This document shows, one piece after another, positions 46,400 through 55,136 of a stretch of 64,000 bases of DNA. The translations under genes and the position numbers were made by a program. The stretch is from Halochromatium roseum. GTDB taxonomy: Bacteria > Pseudomonadota > Gammaproteobacteria > Chromatiales > Chromatiaceae. The stretch covers positions 1 to 64,000 of the forward strand of contig NZ_NHSH01000076.1 of NCBI RefSeq assembly GCF_016653315.1, written 5' to 3'. The notes beneath the pieces are model-generated. The model searched no databases. It had not been told where the DNA came from and saw only the letters and a list, made by a program, of their open reading frames with translations. Within the stretch, counting starts at the first letter, position 1. Each line of letters starts with the position of its first letter.

Positions 46400-47368
46400 T
46401 CACCCGATGGCGTACTTCTTCAACCGATACAGCAAGGTGTCGCGGGTGAGGCCAAGCAGGTTCGCCGCATGCGAGCGATTCCCACCAGTACGCGCTAAGG
46501 CCTGGCGGATCAGGTCGACCTCAAGCTGATGCATAACAATGCCCTCCTTGGGGAGGCGCAGGCCTTGCTGTGAATCGGTCCGCTCGAGGCTTGGCATGCG
46601 CATCGGCATGCGCATCTCCAAGGGAAGATTCGCCGGCTCGATGCGCTGACCGGGGAACAAGATCGTCATGCGGATCGCGAGATTGCGCAGCTCGCGCACA
46701 TTGCCTGGCCAGTTGTGCTGGCGCAGCAGCTTCAGGCTAGGCTGACTGAATGTCGGTGGTCTGAGGCGGTGGGTTTCGGCCGCTTCATCGAGGAAGCGCT
46801 GCAAGAGCGTGTAGATCTCTTCTCGGCGCTCACGCAGCGGTGGCAGCACCAGCGGCACGATGTTCAAACGGTAGAGCAGATCCTGGCGAAAGCGCCCGGT
46901 CTCGGCATCCACTGAAAGCTCACGGTTGGTGGCTGCGATCAGACGCACATCGACCAGAATGGGCTGCACCTCGCCCAGGGGTAAGCATTCGCCGCATTCC
47001 AGGAATCGCAGCAGCTTGGCTTGCGACCCGATCGGCAGCTCGCCGATCTCGTCTAGGAACAGGGTTCCGCCCGTGGCGGCGCGGATGTAACCGCAATGGT
47101 CCCTATCGGCCCCGGTGAAGGCGCCCTTGCGATAGCCGAACAAGAGCGAGTCGGCCAACTGTTCGGTCAACGATGCGCAGTTGATGGAGAGAAAGCGGGC
47201 CTCTGAGCGCGGGCTCTGCGCATGCATCGCTCGAGCGATCAGCTCCTTGCCGGTGCCGCTCTCGCCGCAGATGAGCGCAGTGACATCGGTCGCGGCCACC
47301 ACCCGCGCGGCGTTGAGGATGTCGAGAAATGCGGCACTTGCGTTGCGCGTCAGATCGTCGAAGGTCAT
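46400..47368 (-). CDS. sigma-54-dependent Fis-family transcriptional activator
   Basis: A 322-residue activator without a receiver or sensor domain. The AAA+ domain has Walker A GESGTGKE, the sigma-54 contact loop KGAFTGADRD, Walker B GGTLFLDEIGELP and the arginine finger region LLYRLNIVPLVLPPLRERREE. A Fis-like helix-turn-helix ends the protein (GGNRSHAANLLGLTRDTLLYRL). With no input domain, its control must be by expression or a partner. ATG 47368 was chosen; the frame continues to 47548 but those residues overlap the previous gene. Target promoters are not evident: two near-matches in the window have wrong spacing. Confidence 0.9.
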   Translation of the reverse strand: MTFDDLTRNASAAFLDILNAARVVAATDVTALICGESGTGKELIARAMHAQSPRSEARFLSINCASLTEQLADSLLFGYRKGAFTGADRDHCGYIRAATGGTLFLDEIGELPIGSQAKLLRFLECGECLPLGEVQPILVDVRLIAATNRELSVDAETGRFRQDLLYRLNIVPLVLPPLRERREEIYTLLQRFLDEAAETHRLRPPTFSQPSLKLLRQHNWPGNVRELRNLAIRMTILFPGQRIEPANLPLEMRMPMRMPSLERTDSQQGLRLPKEGIVMHQLEVDLIRQALARTGGNRSHAANLLGLTRDTLLYRLKKYAIG

Positions 47369-47435
47369 GATGCACTCAGTCTTGCCGGGGACTGAGCCCC
47401 ACCGATCATGGAGCATAGCAAGCGCCTGCTCAGTC

Positions 47436-48119
47436 TCAAAACCAGTCTCCCCCGAGGAGGAGGCCGACGAGACCGATGAGCGATAGCAACAGACCCGCCG
47501 CTGCCCGCCAAGCGGGGCGTCGGGCAAGCCCGGCGATCCAGCCAACAAATGAGCCCAACCCCAGGATCGCCGGCAACGTGCCCAGTCCGAACAGGCTCAT
47601 CATCAGCGCGCCCTGCAGTGGATCATCGGCAGCCAGGGTTAACAACACCGCGTAATAGACCAGCCCGCAGGGAAGCCAGCCCCAGACCATCCCATAGAGC
47701 ACTGCCTGTCGGCGTGAGTGCACCGGCAGCAAGCGGCGCTGCAGCGGATCAAGGTGTCGCCAGATCGGTGCGCCAAGCCGATCCATCTGCTTGAGGCGCG
47801 GAAACCAGCTCGTGAGATAGAGACCGGTCAGAATCACGATCAGCGCCGCCAGCCCGCGCAGGATGTCGTGCACGGAGGGAGCGAGCGGATTCTGCGCGAT
47901 GGCCGAACCCAGCAATCCACCGAGGCCGCCGGCCAGACCGTAGCTCAGGATGCGCCCAAGGCTGAGTGCGACCAGGAATCCGGCCAGGTGCAGCGGGTTG
48001 CGGCGGCACTCCGTGGGCAGGCTCAGCGCCAGGGCGCCCGCGATCGGCCCACACATCGTTACGCAGTGTACGGACCCGAACAGGCCCATCAAAAGGAACA
48101 GACCGAGCGAGGGCTCCAC
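47436..48119 (-). CDS. TauE/SafE-like (UreH-domain) membrane protein
   Basis: A 227-residue inner-membrane protein with six or so helices. It carries the paired motif GSVHCVTMCGP near the N-terminus and WLPCGLVYYAVLL in the second half, with small basic loops, typical of the sulfite exporter TauE/SafE or UreH-like family that often sits with metal-handling and cytochrome assembly genes. The Cys/Met in SVHCVTMC suggest a metal path. Same strand as the sigma-54 gene, 67 bases upstream of it. Substrate unknown. Confidence 0.82.
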   Translation of the reverse strand: MEPSLGLFLLMGLFGSVHCVTMCGPIAGALALSLPTECRRNPLHLAGFLVALSLGRILSYGLAGGLGGLLGSAIAQNPLAPSVHDILRGLAALIVILTGLYLTSWFPRLKQMDRLGAPIWRHLDPLQRRLLPVHSRRQAVLYGMVWGWLPCGLVYYAVLLTLAADDPLQGALMMSLFGLGTLPAILGLGSFVGWIAGLARRPAWRAAAGLLLSLIGLVGLLLGGDWF

Positions 48120-48488
48120 CTTAGCTCCGGTTGGCGGCTCGAGCCGAGTGGCTGGAGTCAGGTCGGCGATACCAGGGGCGATAGCAGGGTATCTTCAGCG
48201 TCTTGCTCCGATCCGGTTGCCGTCCTGAACGCCATGATGCAGGCTCAGTTCAGCAGGAAACTGTGTGAAATGCCGGCTGTTGCTGTGTGAGCTAACCATG
48301 ATCAGCGATCGCCTCCGCTTGTCATTCTGCGTAACAATTTGTTTTAAAAAGAAATGGAAGCATGGCGCAGCAAGTGCTTAGGCATCCGCCAGTGGCGCGA
48401 CTAATCAACCTTGGCGCGCCGAATTGCCCACCCTGGCCAGCGCTGGCTGAGGGTGCCGGTGTCCGAAGAATGCTGCTCGATCGATGAC
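48120..48488. other. divergent intergenic region before the copper receptor
   Basis: About 370 bases. At 48215-48290 a stretch GGTTGCC ... CAGGAAACTG ... GTGAAATGCCGGCTG loosely recalls the 5' half of a cobalamin riboswitch, but the B12 box is not present. AT-rich sequence at 48325-48355 is a likely promoter area. No gene is seen. Confidence 0.35.
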
Positions 48489-50849
48489 ATGACAATGCAT
48501 AACCGTTTCCAGCTCGTTGCCGCAGGTCTTTGCCTTGTGGTTGCGCCTAACCTGGCTGCCCAGGTAGGTTTCAACTCGGATGCGCCCGCGCTCCTTGAGC
48601 CGATCCTAGTGACCGCCCCTGAGGAACCTCCTGTCGGCCGTTCGTTCAGTCTCGGCCCGAGTGCGATCGCGCCCCAGCGCGCGCGAACCAGCGATACCGC
48701 CAAGCTCCTGACCGGCTTGCCCGGTGTCAGTGCCTATGGCGCCGGCGGCGTCTCCAGTCTGCCCGCCATCCGTGGTCTGGCGGATGAGCGTCTGCGCACC
48801 ACCGTGGATGGGATGGATCTGCTGGCGTCCTGTCCCAACCACATGAATCCGCCCATGTCCTACATCGATCCAACAGCGGTCGGACGCATCGAGGTCTTTG
48901 CCGGCGTCACCCCGGTCAGCGTCGGCGGCGACAGCATTGGCGGCACCATCGTGGTCGAGTCTGCGCCGCCCGCCTTTGCCAAGTCGGGAGAGCGACTGGT
49001 CGAAGGAGAGATGGGCGCCTTCTACCGCAGCAATGGCGACAGCTGGGGTGGCAATCTATCCGCAACGGTCGCCAGCGAGCAGCTGAGCCTCAACTATACG
49101 GGTGCTTACACACAGGCCGACAACGATCGCGCTGGTGGCAACTTTAAGGATTACGACTTCACCGGTCGAGCGGGCCATACCCTGGATCGCGACGAGGTCG
49201 GCTCCACCGCCTACGAGGCCAGCAACCAGTCGCTCACGCTGGCCTGGACGGATGGGCGCAGGCTGCTGGATTTGAGCTACGACCACCAGGATATCCCCTA
49301 CGAGGGCTTTCCGAACCAACGGATGGAGATGACCAGCAATCAGAGCGACCAGTTCAACCTGGGTTATGCCAGTGATCTGGCCTGGGGAAAGCTCAACGCG
49401 CGCGTCTACTACCAGCAGACGCGGCACGAGATGGACTTCGGCGACGACAAGCGCTTTTGGTACGGGCCTGGTCAGCCGCCGCTGGGCTCTGGCGGCAATA
49501 CGGCGTTGAACGGCATGCCCTGCTCGCCGATATCGGGTGTCAGGATGGTCAACGGCATGATGGTCGGCTGTGCGGCGGGCATGCCGATGGAGACCGACAG
49601 CAGCAACTTCGGCTTCACCGCCAACGCTGAGATCCCGGTCGGTCAGGACGACCTGCTGCGCGTCGGCGCCGACTACCAGCGTTATCGCCTCGATGATTGG
49701 TGGTCCCCATCCGGGGCCGGAATGTGGCCCTATACCTTCGACAATATCAACGACGGTCAGCGTGATCGTTACGCGGCGTTCGGCGAATGGGAGCTCACGA
49801 AGGGACGCTGGACCCACCTCCTTGGCCTCCGCTTCGAGGCAGTCCAGATGGATGCCGGCCCCGTGAGCGGCTACAACCTGGCGGCGCCGCCGACGAGCGG
49901 GACCGGCGGCCCCGGCAACCAAACTCGCGATGCAGAGCTGTTCAACAGCCGCTCCCGTTCCAATACCGATCACAACTGGGACCTCGCTTGGCTCGCGCGT
50001 TTCGCGCCGGACGCCATGCAGCGCTACGAGATTGGACTGGGGCAGAAGACCCGCTCGCCCAATCTCTACGAGCGCTATGCCTGGTCCACCTGGCAGATGG
50101 CTGCACTGATGAACAACTTCGTCGGCGATGGCAATGGCTACATCGGTAACCTCGACTTGAAGCCGGAGGTGGCGCGCACGCTGAGCATCACCGCCAACTG
50201 GCATGATGCCGACGAGCAACGCTGGGGCCTCCAGATCACCCCCTATTTCACCTACGTGCAGGACTACATCGACGCGGTGCAGTGGGATTCGGCGACCAAT
50301 GCCCCGCGAACGGTGCCGGTGGAGGATGATTTCACCCTGCTCAAATACGCCAATCAATCGGCCCAGCTCTTTGGGATAGACCTCTCCGCGGACCTTCTGT
50401 TGGCGAGCGGCACGCCCTATGGTGCATTCAGCGCGCAGCTAGCGGCCAGCTACACGCGAGGCAAGAATGAGGACACCGGGGACAATCTCTACAACATCAT
50501 GCCGCTGAATGCGACATTGATCCTGACCCAGACCAAGGGCCGGTGGCAGAATGCCTTGGAAGGCGAGTTTGTCGCGGCCAAGGACGACGTCTCGCAGGTA
50601 CGCAACGAGATCGAGACGGCCGGTTATGCGTTGCTGCACCTCCGCAGCCGCTATCAGACCCAGCGCTGGACCCTGGAGCTGGGGGTCGAGAATCTCTTCG
50701 ATCGCTTCTACGATTTGCCGTTAGGAGGCGCCTACGTTGGCCAGGGCACGACCATGACCATCCCGCCGGCGCCGAATCAGCCACAGTGGGGCACCGCTGT
50801 GCCGGGCCCGGGTCGCTCGCTGTACGCGGCCTTAAGCTACCGCTTCTGA
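48489..50849 (+). CDS. OprC/NosA-like TonB-dependent copper receptor
   Basis: Outer-membrane receptor, 786 residues, with a signal peptide (LVAAGLCLVVAPNLAAQ), a plug domain (about 35-170) and a beta-barrel ending in Phe (LYAALSYRF). The plug has a CxxxM motif, C115PNHM119, and the barrel has HEM (313-315). Published work on Pseudomonas OprC defined CxxxM-HxM as its copper site, so copper is the likely ligand. ATG 48489 gives the signal peptide; M29 (48495) is also possible. A DsrE-family periplasmic protein follows after 27 bases and probably works with it. Confidence 0.9.
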   Translation: MTMHNRFQLVAAGLCLVVAPNLAAQVGFNSDAPALLEPILVTAPEEPPVGRSFSLGPSAIAPQRARTSDTAKLLTGLPGVSAYGAGGVSSLPAIRGLADERLRTTVDGMDLLASCPNHMNPPMSYIDPTAVGRIEVFAGVTPVSVGGDSIGGTIVVESAPPAFAKSGERLVEGEMGAFYRSNGDSWGGNLSATVASEQLSLNYTGAYTQADNDRAGGNFKDYDFTGRAGHTLDRDEVGSTAYEASNQSLTLAWTDGRRLLDLSYDHQDIPYEGFPNQRMEMTSNQSDQFNLGYASDLAWGKLNARVYYQQTRHEMDFGDDKRFWYGPGQPPLGSGGNTALNGMPCSPISGVRMVNGMMVGCAAGMPMETDSSNFGFTANAEIPVGQDDLLRVGADYQRYRLDDWWSPSGAGMWPYTFDNINDGQRDRYAAFGEWELTKGRWTHLLGLRFEAVQMDAGPVSGYNLAAPPTSGTGGPGNQTRDAELFNSRSRSNTDHNWDLAWLARFAPDAMQRYEIGLGQKTRSPNLYERYAWSTWQMAALMNNFVGDGNGYIGNLDLKPEVARTLSITANWHDADEQRWGLQITPYFTYVQDYIDAVQWDSATNAPRTVPVEDDFTLLKYANQSAQLFGIDLSADLLLASGTPYGAFSAQLAASYTRGKNEDTGDNLYNIMPLNATLILTQTKGRWQNALEGEFVAAKDDVSQVRNEIETAGYALLHLRSRYQTQRWTLELGVENLFDRFYDLPLGGAYVGQGTTMTIPPAPNQPQWGTAVPGPGRSLYAALSYRF

Positions 50850-50876
50850 CCACCTTAACCAACCGGAGATTGAGCG

Positions 50877-51329
50877 ATGAAGAATCGGTTCTTTGTGACG
50901 TTTATCTTGCTATTGTCGTTGACGGGCTTGTCCTGGAACGCCCAGGCCGAGGAGGCCAAAGGCGGGCTGTTCATCAACCTGACCACCGATGACACCTGGG
51001 CGGCGGCCAAAGCGATCCAGTTTGCGCATGAGAAGGTCTTGAAGCGCGGCTACAAGCCGGTGGCGATCTGGCTCAATGTGCACGGGATCTACCTGGCCGA
51101 CAAGAAGCGGCCATCCCATGTCCACGGTCTGATGAAAGAGCAGGGCCGGTCCATTCAAGACATGCTGCAGGCGTTTGCGAAGGACGGCGGACTGGTGATC
51201 GCTTGCGCGGTCTGCTCCAAGGCGGCGGGCCTCACCGAGGACGATTTTATCGAAGGCGTTCAGATGGGGAATCCGGACCTGGTACTGGGCATTCTGTTCG
51301 ATCCGACGGTGAAGACGCTTTCCTGGTGA
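50877..51329 (+). CDS. periplasmic DsrE-family protein
   Basis: A 150-residue protein with a signal peptide (FFVTFILLLSLTGLSWNAQA) and a DsrE-like fold: GGLFINLTTDDTWAAAKAIQFA, VHGIYLADKK and the reactive-Cys loop LVIACAVCSKAAGL. DsrE proteins carry sulfur or bind thiolate metals; two Cys three apart in the CAVC motif could bind Cu(I). It is coupled to the copper receptor (ACCGGAG ribosome site). A perfect hairpin follows. Role is inference. Confidence 0.86.
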   Translation: MKNRFFVTFILLLSLTGLSWNAQAEEAKGGLFINLTTDDTWAAAKAIQFAHEKVLKRGYKPVAIWLNVHGIYLADKKRPSHVHGLMKEQGRSIQDMLQAFAKDGGLVIACAVCSKAAGLTEDDFIEGVQMGNPDLVLGILFDPTVKTLSW

Positions 51330-51341
51330 TCGGCTCAGATG

Positions 51342-51360
51342 GCCGGCCCAGGGGGCCGGC
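51342..51360 (+). terminator. hairpin after the DsrE gene
   Basis: GCCGGCCC (51342-51349), AGG, GGGCCGGC (51353-51360): eight perfect G-C-rich pairs. It lacks a T-run, so it may protect the transcript end rather than end it. Confidence 0.45.
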
Positions 51361-51459
51361 TTAGATGAGCGGTTGAGATACTCGGCTTGGTGACGATCGG
51401 AGCGGCCGATCGCATCGTCATCGTGTTGATTCAGGACAAGCGGCCTTCGATGGGCTGGC

Positions 51460-51513
51460 TTGACTGAGGCTTGGCTGGCTTCTAGCCTATAGATGAACAG
51501 TTATTCAACTGTT
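51460..51513 (+). promoter_or_regulatory. duplicated ArsR promoter and operator
   Basis: TTGACT (51460-51465), 17 bases, TAGCCT (51483-51488), then the palindrome AACAGTT-ATTC-AACTGTT (51496-51513). Spacing and palindrome match 45501-45554, so the CzrA-like repressor should bind here too. It reads into receptor debris. Confidence 0.65.
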
Positions 51514-51892
51514 TTAGTAGTCTGCGCTGTGTCAGCCGAGCTAAACCTTTATCGAGGCGATGACCGACTACTCCGAGCGCGGCCCGATTCGCGAGCCCTA
51601 TCTAACGATCGGCATGCGCCATGCTGCGGCAAAAGACGCGGCGCCCGGCGAGCCGTTCTCGCAGTTCGACCTGATGCCCTTTGGTACGGCATCGACCGAT
51701 GCCTACACCCTGGCCGATCTCGATCTGGGCTTTGCCTTCCGCGCCTTCGGCAGCCGCCTGGCTCGGGTCGATCTCACGGTGCGCAATCTGTTCGATACCG
51801 AGTACCGGGATTTTCTCGATACCTACAAGGGCTATGCGCTGAGCCCGGGGCGTGATATCCGGGTCAGTTTGAGTGTGCCGTTTGGGGGGTAA
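51493..51892 (+). pseudogene. ArsR 5' fragment fused to a ZnuD-like receptor 3' fragment
   Basis: The first 60 bases resemble the 5' end of the ArsR gene (MNSYSTVL, then VC and an SxEL motif). From about 51575 to 51892 the DNA matches the last 320 bases of the intact receptor gene (57495-57815) at roughly 95% identity by eye. An ATG at 51560 opens the receptor frame (110 codons, to the final PFGG), but lacks plug and most of the barrel. It is the product of a partial duplication and deletion. An ArsR-regulated short barrel-end peptide could still be made. Confidence 0.8.
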
Positions 51893-52024
51893 TGGATACT
51901 CACCCACATCGGTGAGCTGCCACATCCAGCCCCGATCCCGCCCGCACGCGGACCGCTCGCCTGGAACGAGGCCCCCGAGCCGATGCCGGACTGGGACCTC
52001 CTCAAACCCTCTCTGCTCGCCCAC

Positions 52025-53599
52025 TCAGAGCCGAATCACGCGGATGCGGCGCCCACCGGGGCTGAGGTGCGCCTCTTCGGCGAGGCGCTCGGCGAGCGGT
52101 GGGGCCGCGGCGCGGCGGTCGAAGATCACCAACCAGCCGGTGTCTAGGCCAAGACCGGCCAGATAGCCGTCGAGCTGCACCATCCCATCCCCGAGCGGGT
52201 CCGGGGTCCCTTCGCGCCAGACCTTGATCTCGATGCCGAGGGTGGCGTCGGCATAGCGCACGCAGAGATCCATGCGCCCGCGGCCGATCGCATATTCGCG
52301 CTCAACCGTGCCGTTGCCGTTGACCACCCGCTGCAGGAAGGCCATCAGCACCAAATGCGGTGCAATCTCGTGGTAGGGGGCACTGCCGAGCAGCGGCTCA
52401 CCATGTTGGCGCCAAAAGGCCAGGAAGGCGGCCAGCAACTGCTCCGGGTTGAGACTACCATCGGGATTCAGCCAGGTCGGACTGATCTGCGGTAAGAAGT
52501 CCTGCGGACCGGACGCCAGCGCACGCGGCAGCACCTCGCGATAGATCGGGTTGGCCACCACCAGACCACCGCCCTCGGCGCGACGCAGCAGACCCAGATC
52601 GAGCAGATAATCCCGATCGGACTCCGGTACCACCTTGGGGGCGGTGCCCGCCAGCATCGGCTCGATGATGCGCCGCACCCGGGGCTCCAGCAGCTTGTCG
52701 GCAAGCTGGTCCAGATGCGTGACCCGACGTAAGATCAGGCGCTCCTTGGCTTCCTCGATCAGCGCCACATCGATTGGGCGGGTGCGCTCGCGCCCCTCAG
52801 CCATCTCAAAGCAGGCCTCGTAGGCCAGGGCATTCACCAGCCACGGCTGACCCAAGGTCAGGTGCCAAACGCGTGCGAGCGCCTCGGGCGTGAAGACCTG
52901 GTCAGTCTCGGCGGTGTGCTCGCCCAGCAGGGTTGTTACGTCCTCGGCGTTGAAATCCCCCAGACGCAGGGACTTGGCCTTGATGTTGAATGCACTGCCA
53001 CCGGTGATCGGTGAGGCCTCTGAGCGGGCATGGATGCGGTAGTCGCGCAGATCCCGCACCCCGCACAGCACCACCGTGGACGGAAAGGCCACCGGGCGCT
53101 GCGTGTAGCCTGCGCGCAACTGGCGCAGCAACGAGATCAGGGTGTCCCCGACCAGGGCATCGACCTCGTCAAGGAGCAGCACCAGAGGTTGCGGGTTCTC
53201 TTCGCTCCAGCGCTTCAACAGACCGTTGAGCACCCCGTCGGCGCCGTATCGAGGCCAGACCGTATCGACCCAATCGAAGAGGCGTTCGTCACCAAGGTAG
53301 AGTTCGGCCGCGGATGCGATCGCGCCACAGACCGCGCGCATGCCACGGGCGACGTCCTCGCGCGCGGTCTGGGCGGTTTCCAGATTGGCATAGACCGCCC
53401 GATACCGCCCTTCGCGGTTCAGATGCGTCATCAGTGCCAGCAGACAGGAGGTCTTGCCGGTCTGCCGCGGGGCATGCAGCAGGAAGTATTTCTTCTGCTC
53501 GATCAGCCCCAACACCTCCGCCAGATCCCAGCGGCGTAGCGGCGGCAGACAATAATGATCGTCGGGCCGCACTGGGCCTTCGGTGTTGAAAAAACGCAT
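52025..53599 (-). CDS. AAA-like ATPase with C-terminal PD-(D/E)XK nuclease-like domain
   Basis: A 524-residue protein starting MRFFNTEGPVRPDDHYCLPP, a hallmark of an ATPase family common in phototrophs. Walker A is HAPRQTGKTS, Walker B LVLLLDEVDAL. The C-terminal 120 residues look like a PD-(D/E)XK nuclease: REYAIGRGRMDLCVRY, then GIEIKVWREG with the E-x-K, and WLVIFDRR. Families of this kind are thought to be defence- or mobile-element-linked; no direct evidence here. It lies among receptor fragments, same strand as the DUF4143 ATPase. Confidence 0.85.
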   Translation of the reverse strand: MRFFNTEGPVRPDDHYCLPPLRRWDLAEVLGLIEQKKYFLLHAPRQTGKTSCLLALMTHLNREGRYRAVYANLETAQTAREDVARGMRAVCGAIASAAELYLGDERLFDWVDTVWPRYGADGVLNGLLKRWSEENPQPLVLLLDEVDALVGDTLISLLRQLRAGYTQRPVAFPSTVVLCGVRDLRDYRIHARSEASPITGGSAFNIKAKSLRLGDFNAEDVTTLLGEHTAETDQVFTPEALARVWHLTLGQPWLVNALAYEACFEMAEGRERTRPIDVALIEEAKERLILRRVTHLDQLADKLLEPRVRRIIEPMLAGTAPKVVPESDRDYLLDLGLLRRAEGGGLVVANPIYREVLPRALASGPQDFLPQISPTWLNPDGSLNPEQLLAAFLAFWRQHGEPLLGSAPYHEIAPHLVLMAFLQRVVNGNGTVEREYAIGRGRMDLCVRYADATLGIEIKVWREGTPDPLGDGMVQLDGYLAGLGLDTGWLVIFDRRAAAPPLAERLAEEAHLSPGGRRIRVIRL

Positions 53600-53731
53600 C
53601 GGCAGCGGTCGCAGGAGCGAAAAGGAGCGAAAACCGGAAAGGGGGCGGCATTATTGAATACGATCCTGCCTTGGTGCAAAGAAACTGAGAGGTGGTAGCA
53701 TACGCAGGCCGAGAATCGGGCGCATCCTCCT

Positions 53732-53757
53732 CCCAAAATCCCTAGGCTCATTTTGGG
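53732..53757. repeat. perfect hairpin between the two ATPase genes
   Basis: CCCAAAAT (53732-53739) and ATTTTGGG (53750-53757), eight pairs with a ten-base loop, inside the 283-base gap. Followed by TTT on the plus strand only; terminator role for the minus-strand gene is doubtful. Confidence 0.5.
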
Positions 53758-53882
53758 TTTAGAGGGTATGTCGGATGACCGCCTCAATCCACTCCGCCTT
53801 GCCTCGGCCGGTTCTCATGCCGAGGTCAAGTTCTGAAACGACCTCGCCAGGGTGGCCGGTCGTGATCAGGCCCTGGCCTTGC

Positions 53883-55061
53883 TCAGGGCGTCGTTATTCT
53901 CCCAACATCACGCCAAGACAACACCAAGGCGTCTGAGCGCTGCTGGGTGCTGTCGCCCCCGTACACCAAGAATGCCCTCTGGTCATCGCTTGCGGACCCA
54001 TCCACGGGTCGTTCGGGGAAACGCTTCAGGTTGCGAAAAAAGTCGCTGGCGATGGTGGCGCCCGATTTGATCTCAACGCGGTCGAGCCGAAGTCCGTTCT
54101 CGATCAGCAGGTCGAGCTCGATCCCTCGGCTCTCGCGATAATGAAACAGATTCGGCCGTTGGCCGCTGTGCACGATCCCCTTGTAAACCTCGGCGACCAC
54201 CCAGCTCTCGAAGATGGCCCCGCGTAACGGATGTGATTGCAACTGCTCGGGCTCACGCATGCCCAGCAGGTAACACAGCAGACCGCTGTCGAAGAGGTGG
54301 AGCTTGGGCGCCTTGACGATCTGCTTGCGGACATTGGCATGCCATGCTGGGAGGCGATGCAGGACAAAGCTGGTCTCCAGCACCGACAACCAGGCCCGCG
54401 CGGTGTTATGCGAGACGCCCGCATCGGCGCCCAGCGCGCTGAGGTTGATTTCTTGTCCACTGCGCCCGGCACAGAGGCGCACGAACGTCATGAAGCTCTG
54501 CAGGTCGCCAACATTGATGATCTGGCGCACATCCCGCTGAATGTAAGTCGCAAGATAGTCACCGAGCCATTGATGGGCGGGAATGGCGCGATCATAGATG
54601 CGCGGATAGCTGCCTTGCCAGAGCAGTGTCCAGAGGTCGTCTGGCGTGTTCGGGAACGCACGCAGCTCGGATAAGCTGGGTGGCAGGAGCGTCAGCAGCC
54701 CACAGCGGCCGGCGAGCGATTGGGCAATGGCCTCGCTGAGACCAAGATGTTGCGACCCGGTCAGAACGAAACGGCCGACCTCAGGTCGCTCATCGACCTC
54801 GGTTTGCAGGTAGCTCAGCAATTCCGGAACCCGCTGGATCTCGTCGAGCACCGCGCCTTGGCGGTACTGGGCGAGGAAGCCACGGGGATCATCGCGGGCA
54901 AAATCACGCGTGTCCAGGGTCTCGAGCGAGACATAGGGGTGGTCAGGGAAGACGGCGCGACACAGCGTGGTCTTGCCGGACTGACGCGGGCCGGTGACCG
55001 CGACCACAGGATAATAGGTCGCAAGTTGGCGCAGATGGGGGTCGAGGGCGCGAGGAATCAT
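53883..55061 (-). CDS. AAA ATPase with DUF4143 domain
   Basis: A 392-residue protein. The N-terminal AAA_14 domain has Walker A VTGPRQSGKTTL and Walker B AVLDEIQRVP, followed by FVLTGSQHLGL. The C-terminal DUF4143 part shows the family segment ETSFVLHRLPAWH, then KLHLFDSGLLCYLLG and a nuclease-like LDLLIENGLRLDRVEIKSG. The biological role of this widespread family is unclear; it often behaves as an accessory gene. An 8-bp inverted repeat surrounds its start codon. It is next to receptor debris. Confidence 0.87.
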   Translation of the reverse strand: MIPRALDPHLRQLATYYPVVAVTGPRQSGKTTLCRAVFPDHPYVSLETLDTRDFARDDPRGFLAQYRQGAVLDEIQRVPELLSYLQTEVDERPEVGRFVLTGSQHLGLSEAIAQSLAGRCGLLTLLPPSLSELRAFPNTPDDLWTLLWQGSYPRIYDRAIPAHQWLGDYLATYIQRDVRQIINVGDLQSFMTFVRLCAGRSGQEINLSALGADAGVSHNTARAWLSVLETSFVLHRLPAWHANVRKQIVKAPKLHLFDSGLLCYLLGMREPEQLQSHPLRGAIFESWVVAEVYKGIVHSGQRPNLFHYRESRGIELDLLIENGLRLDRVEIKSGATIASDFFRNLKRFPERPVDGSASDDQRAFLVYGGDSTQQRSDALVLSWRDVGRITTP

Positions 55062-55086
55062 GCACTCAGTTTAGACCAGAGTGCAT
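55060..55086. promoter_or_regulatory. inverted repeat around the DUF4143 ATPase start
   Basis: ATGCACTC (55060-55067) and GAGTGCAT (55079-55086) are perfect eight-base arms with an 11-base spacer; the first arm covers the minus-strand start codon. It may be an operator or an mRNA hairpin hiding the start. A second hairpin, TGTAAG/CTTACA, lies at 55091-55107. Confidence 0.45.
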
Positions 55087-55136
55087 GGATTGTAAGTTCA
55101 GCTTACAAATGCTGAAGCAGCACGGATACCGATGCG

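Noticed and set aside
48411-48426. Possible sigma-54 site TTGGCGCGCCGAATTGC before the copper receptor
   Set aside because: Spacing between GG and GC is eleven instead of ten.
49056-50357. 433-codon minus-strand open frame opposite the copper receptor
   Set aside because: Antisense shadow of the receptor barrel; rich in Val/Arg/Gly without motifs.
51493-51855. 120-codon open frame starting MNSYSTVL as a real gene
   Set aside because: After the ArsR-like start it runs through receptor DNA in a wrong frame; it is a junction artefact.
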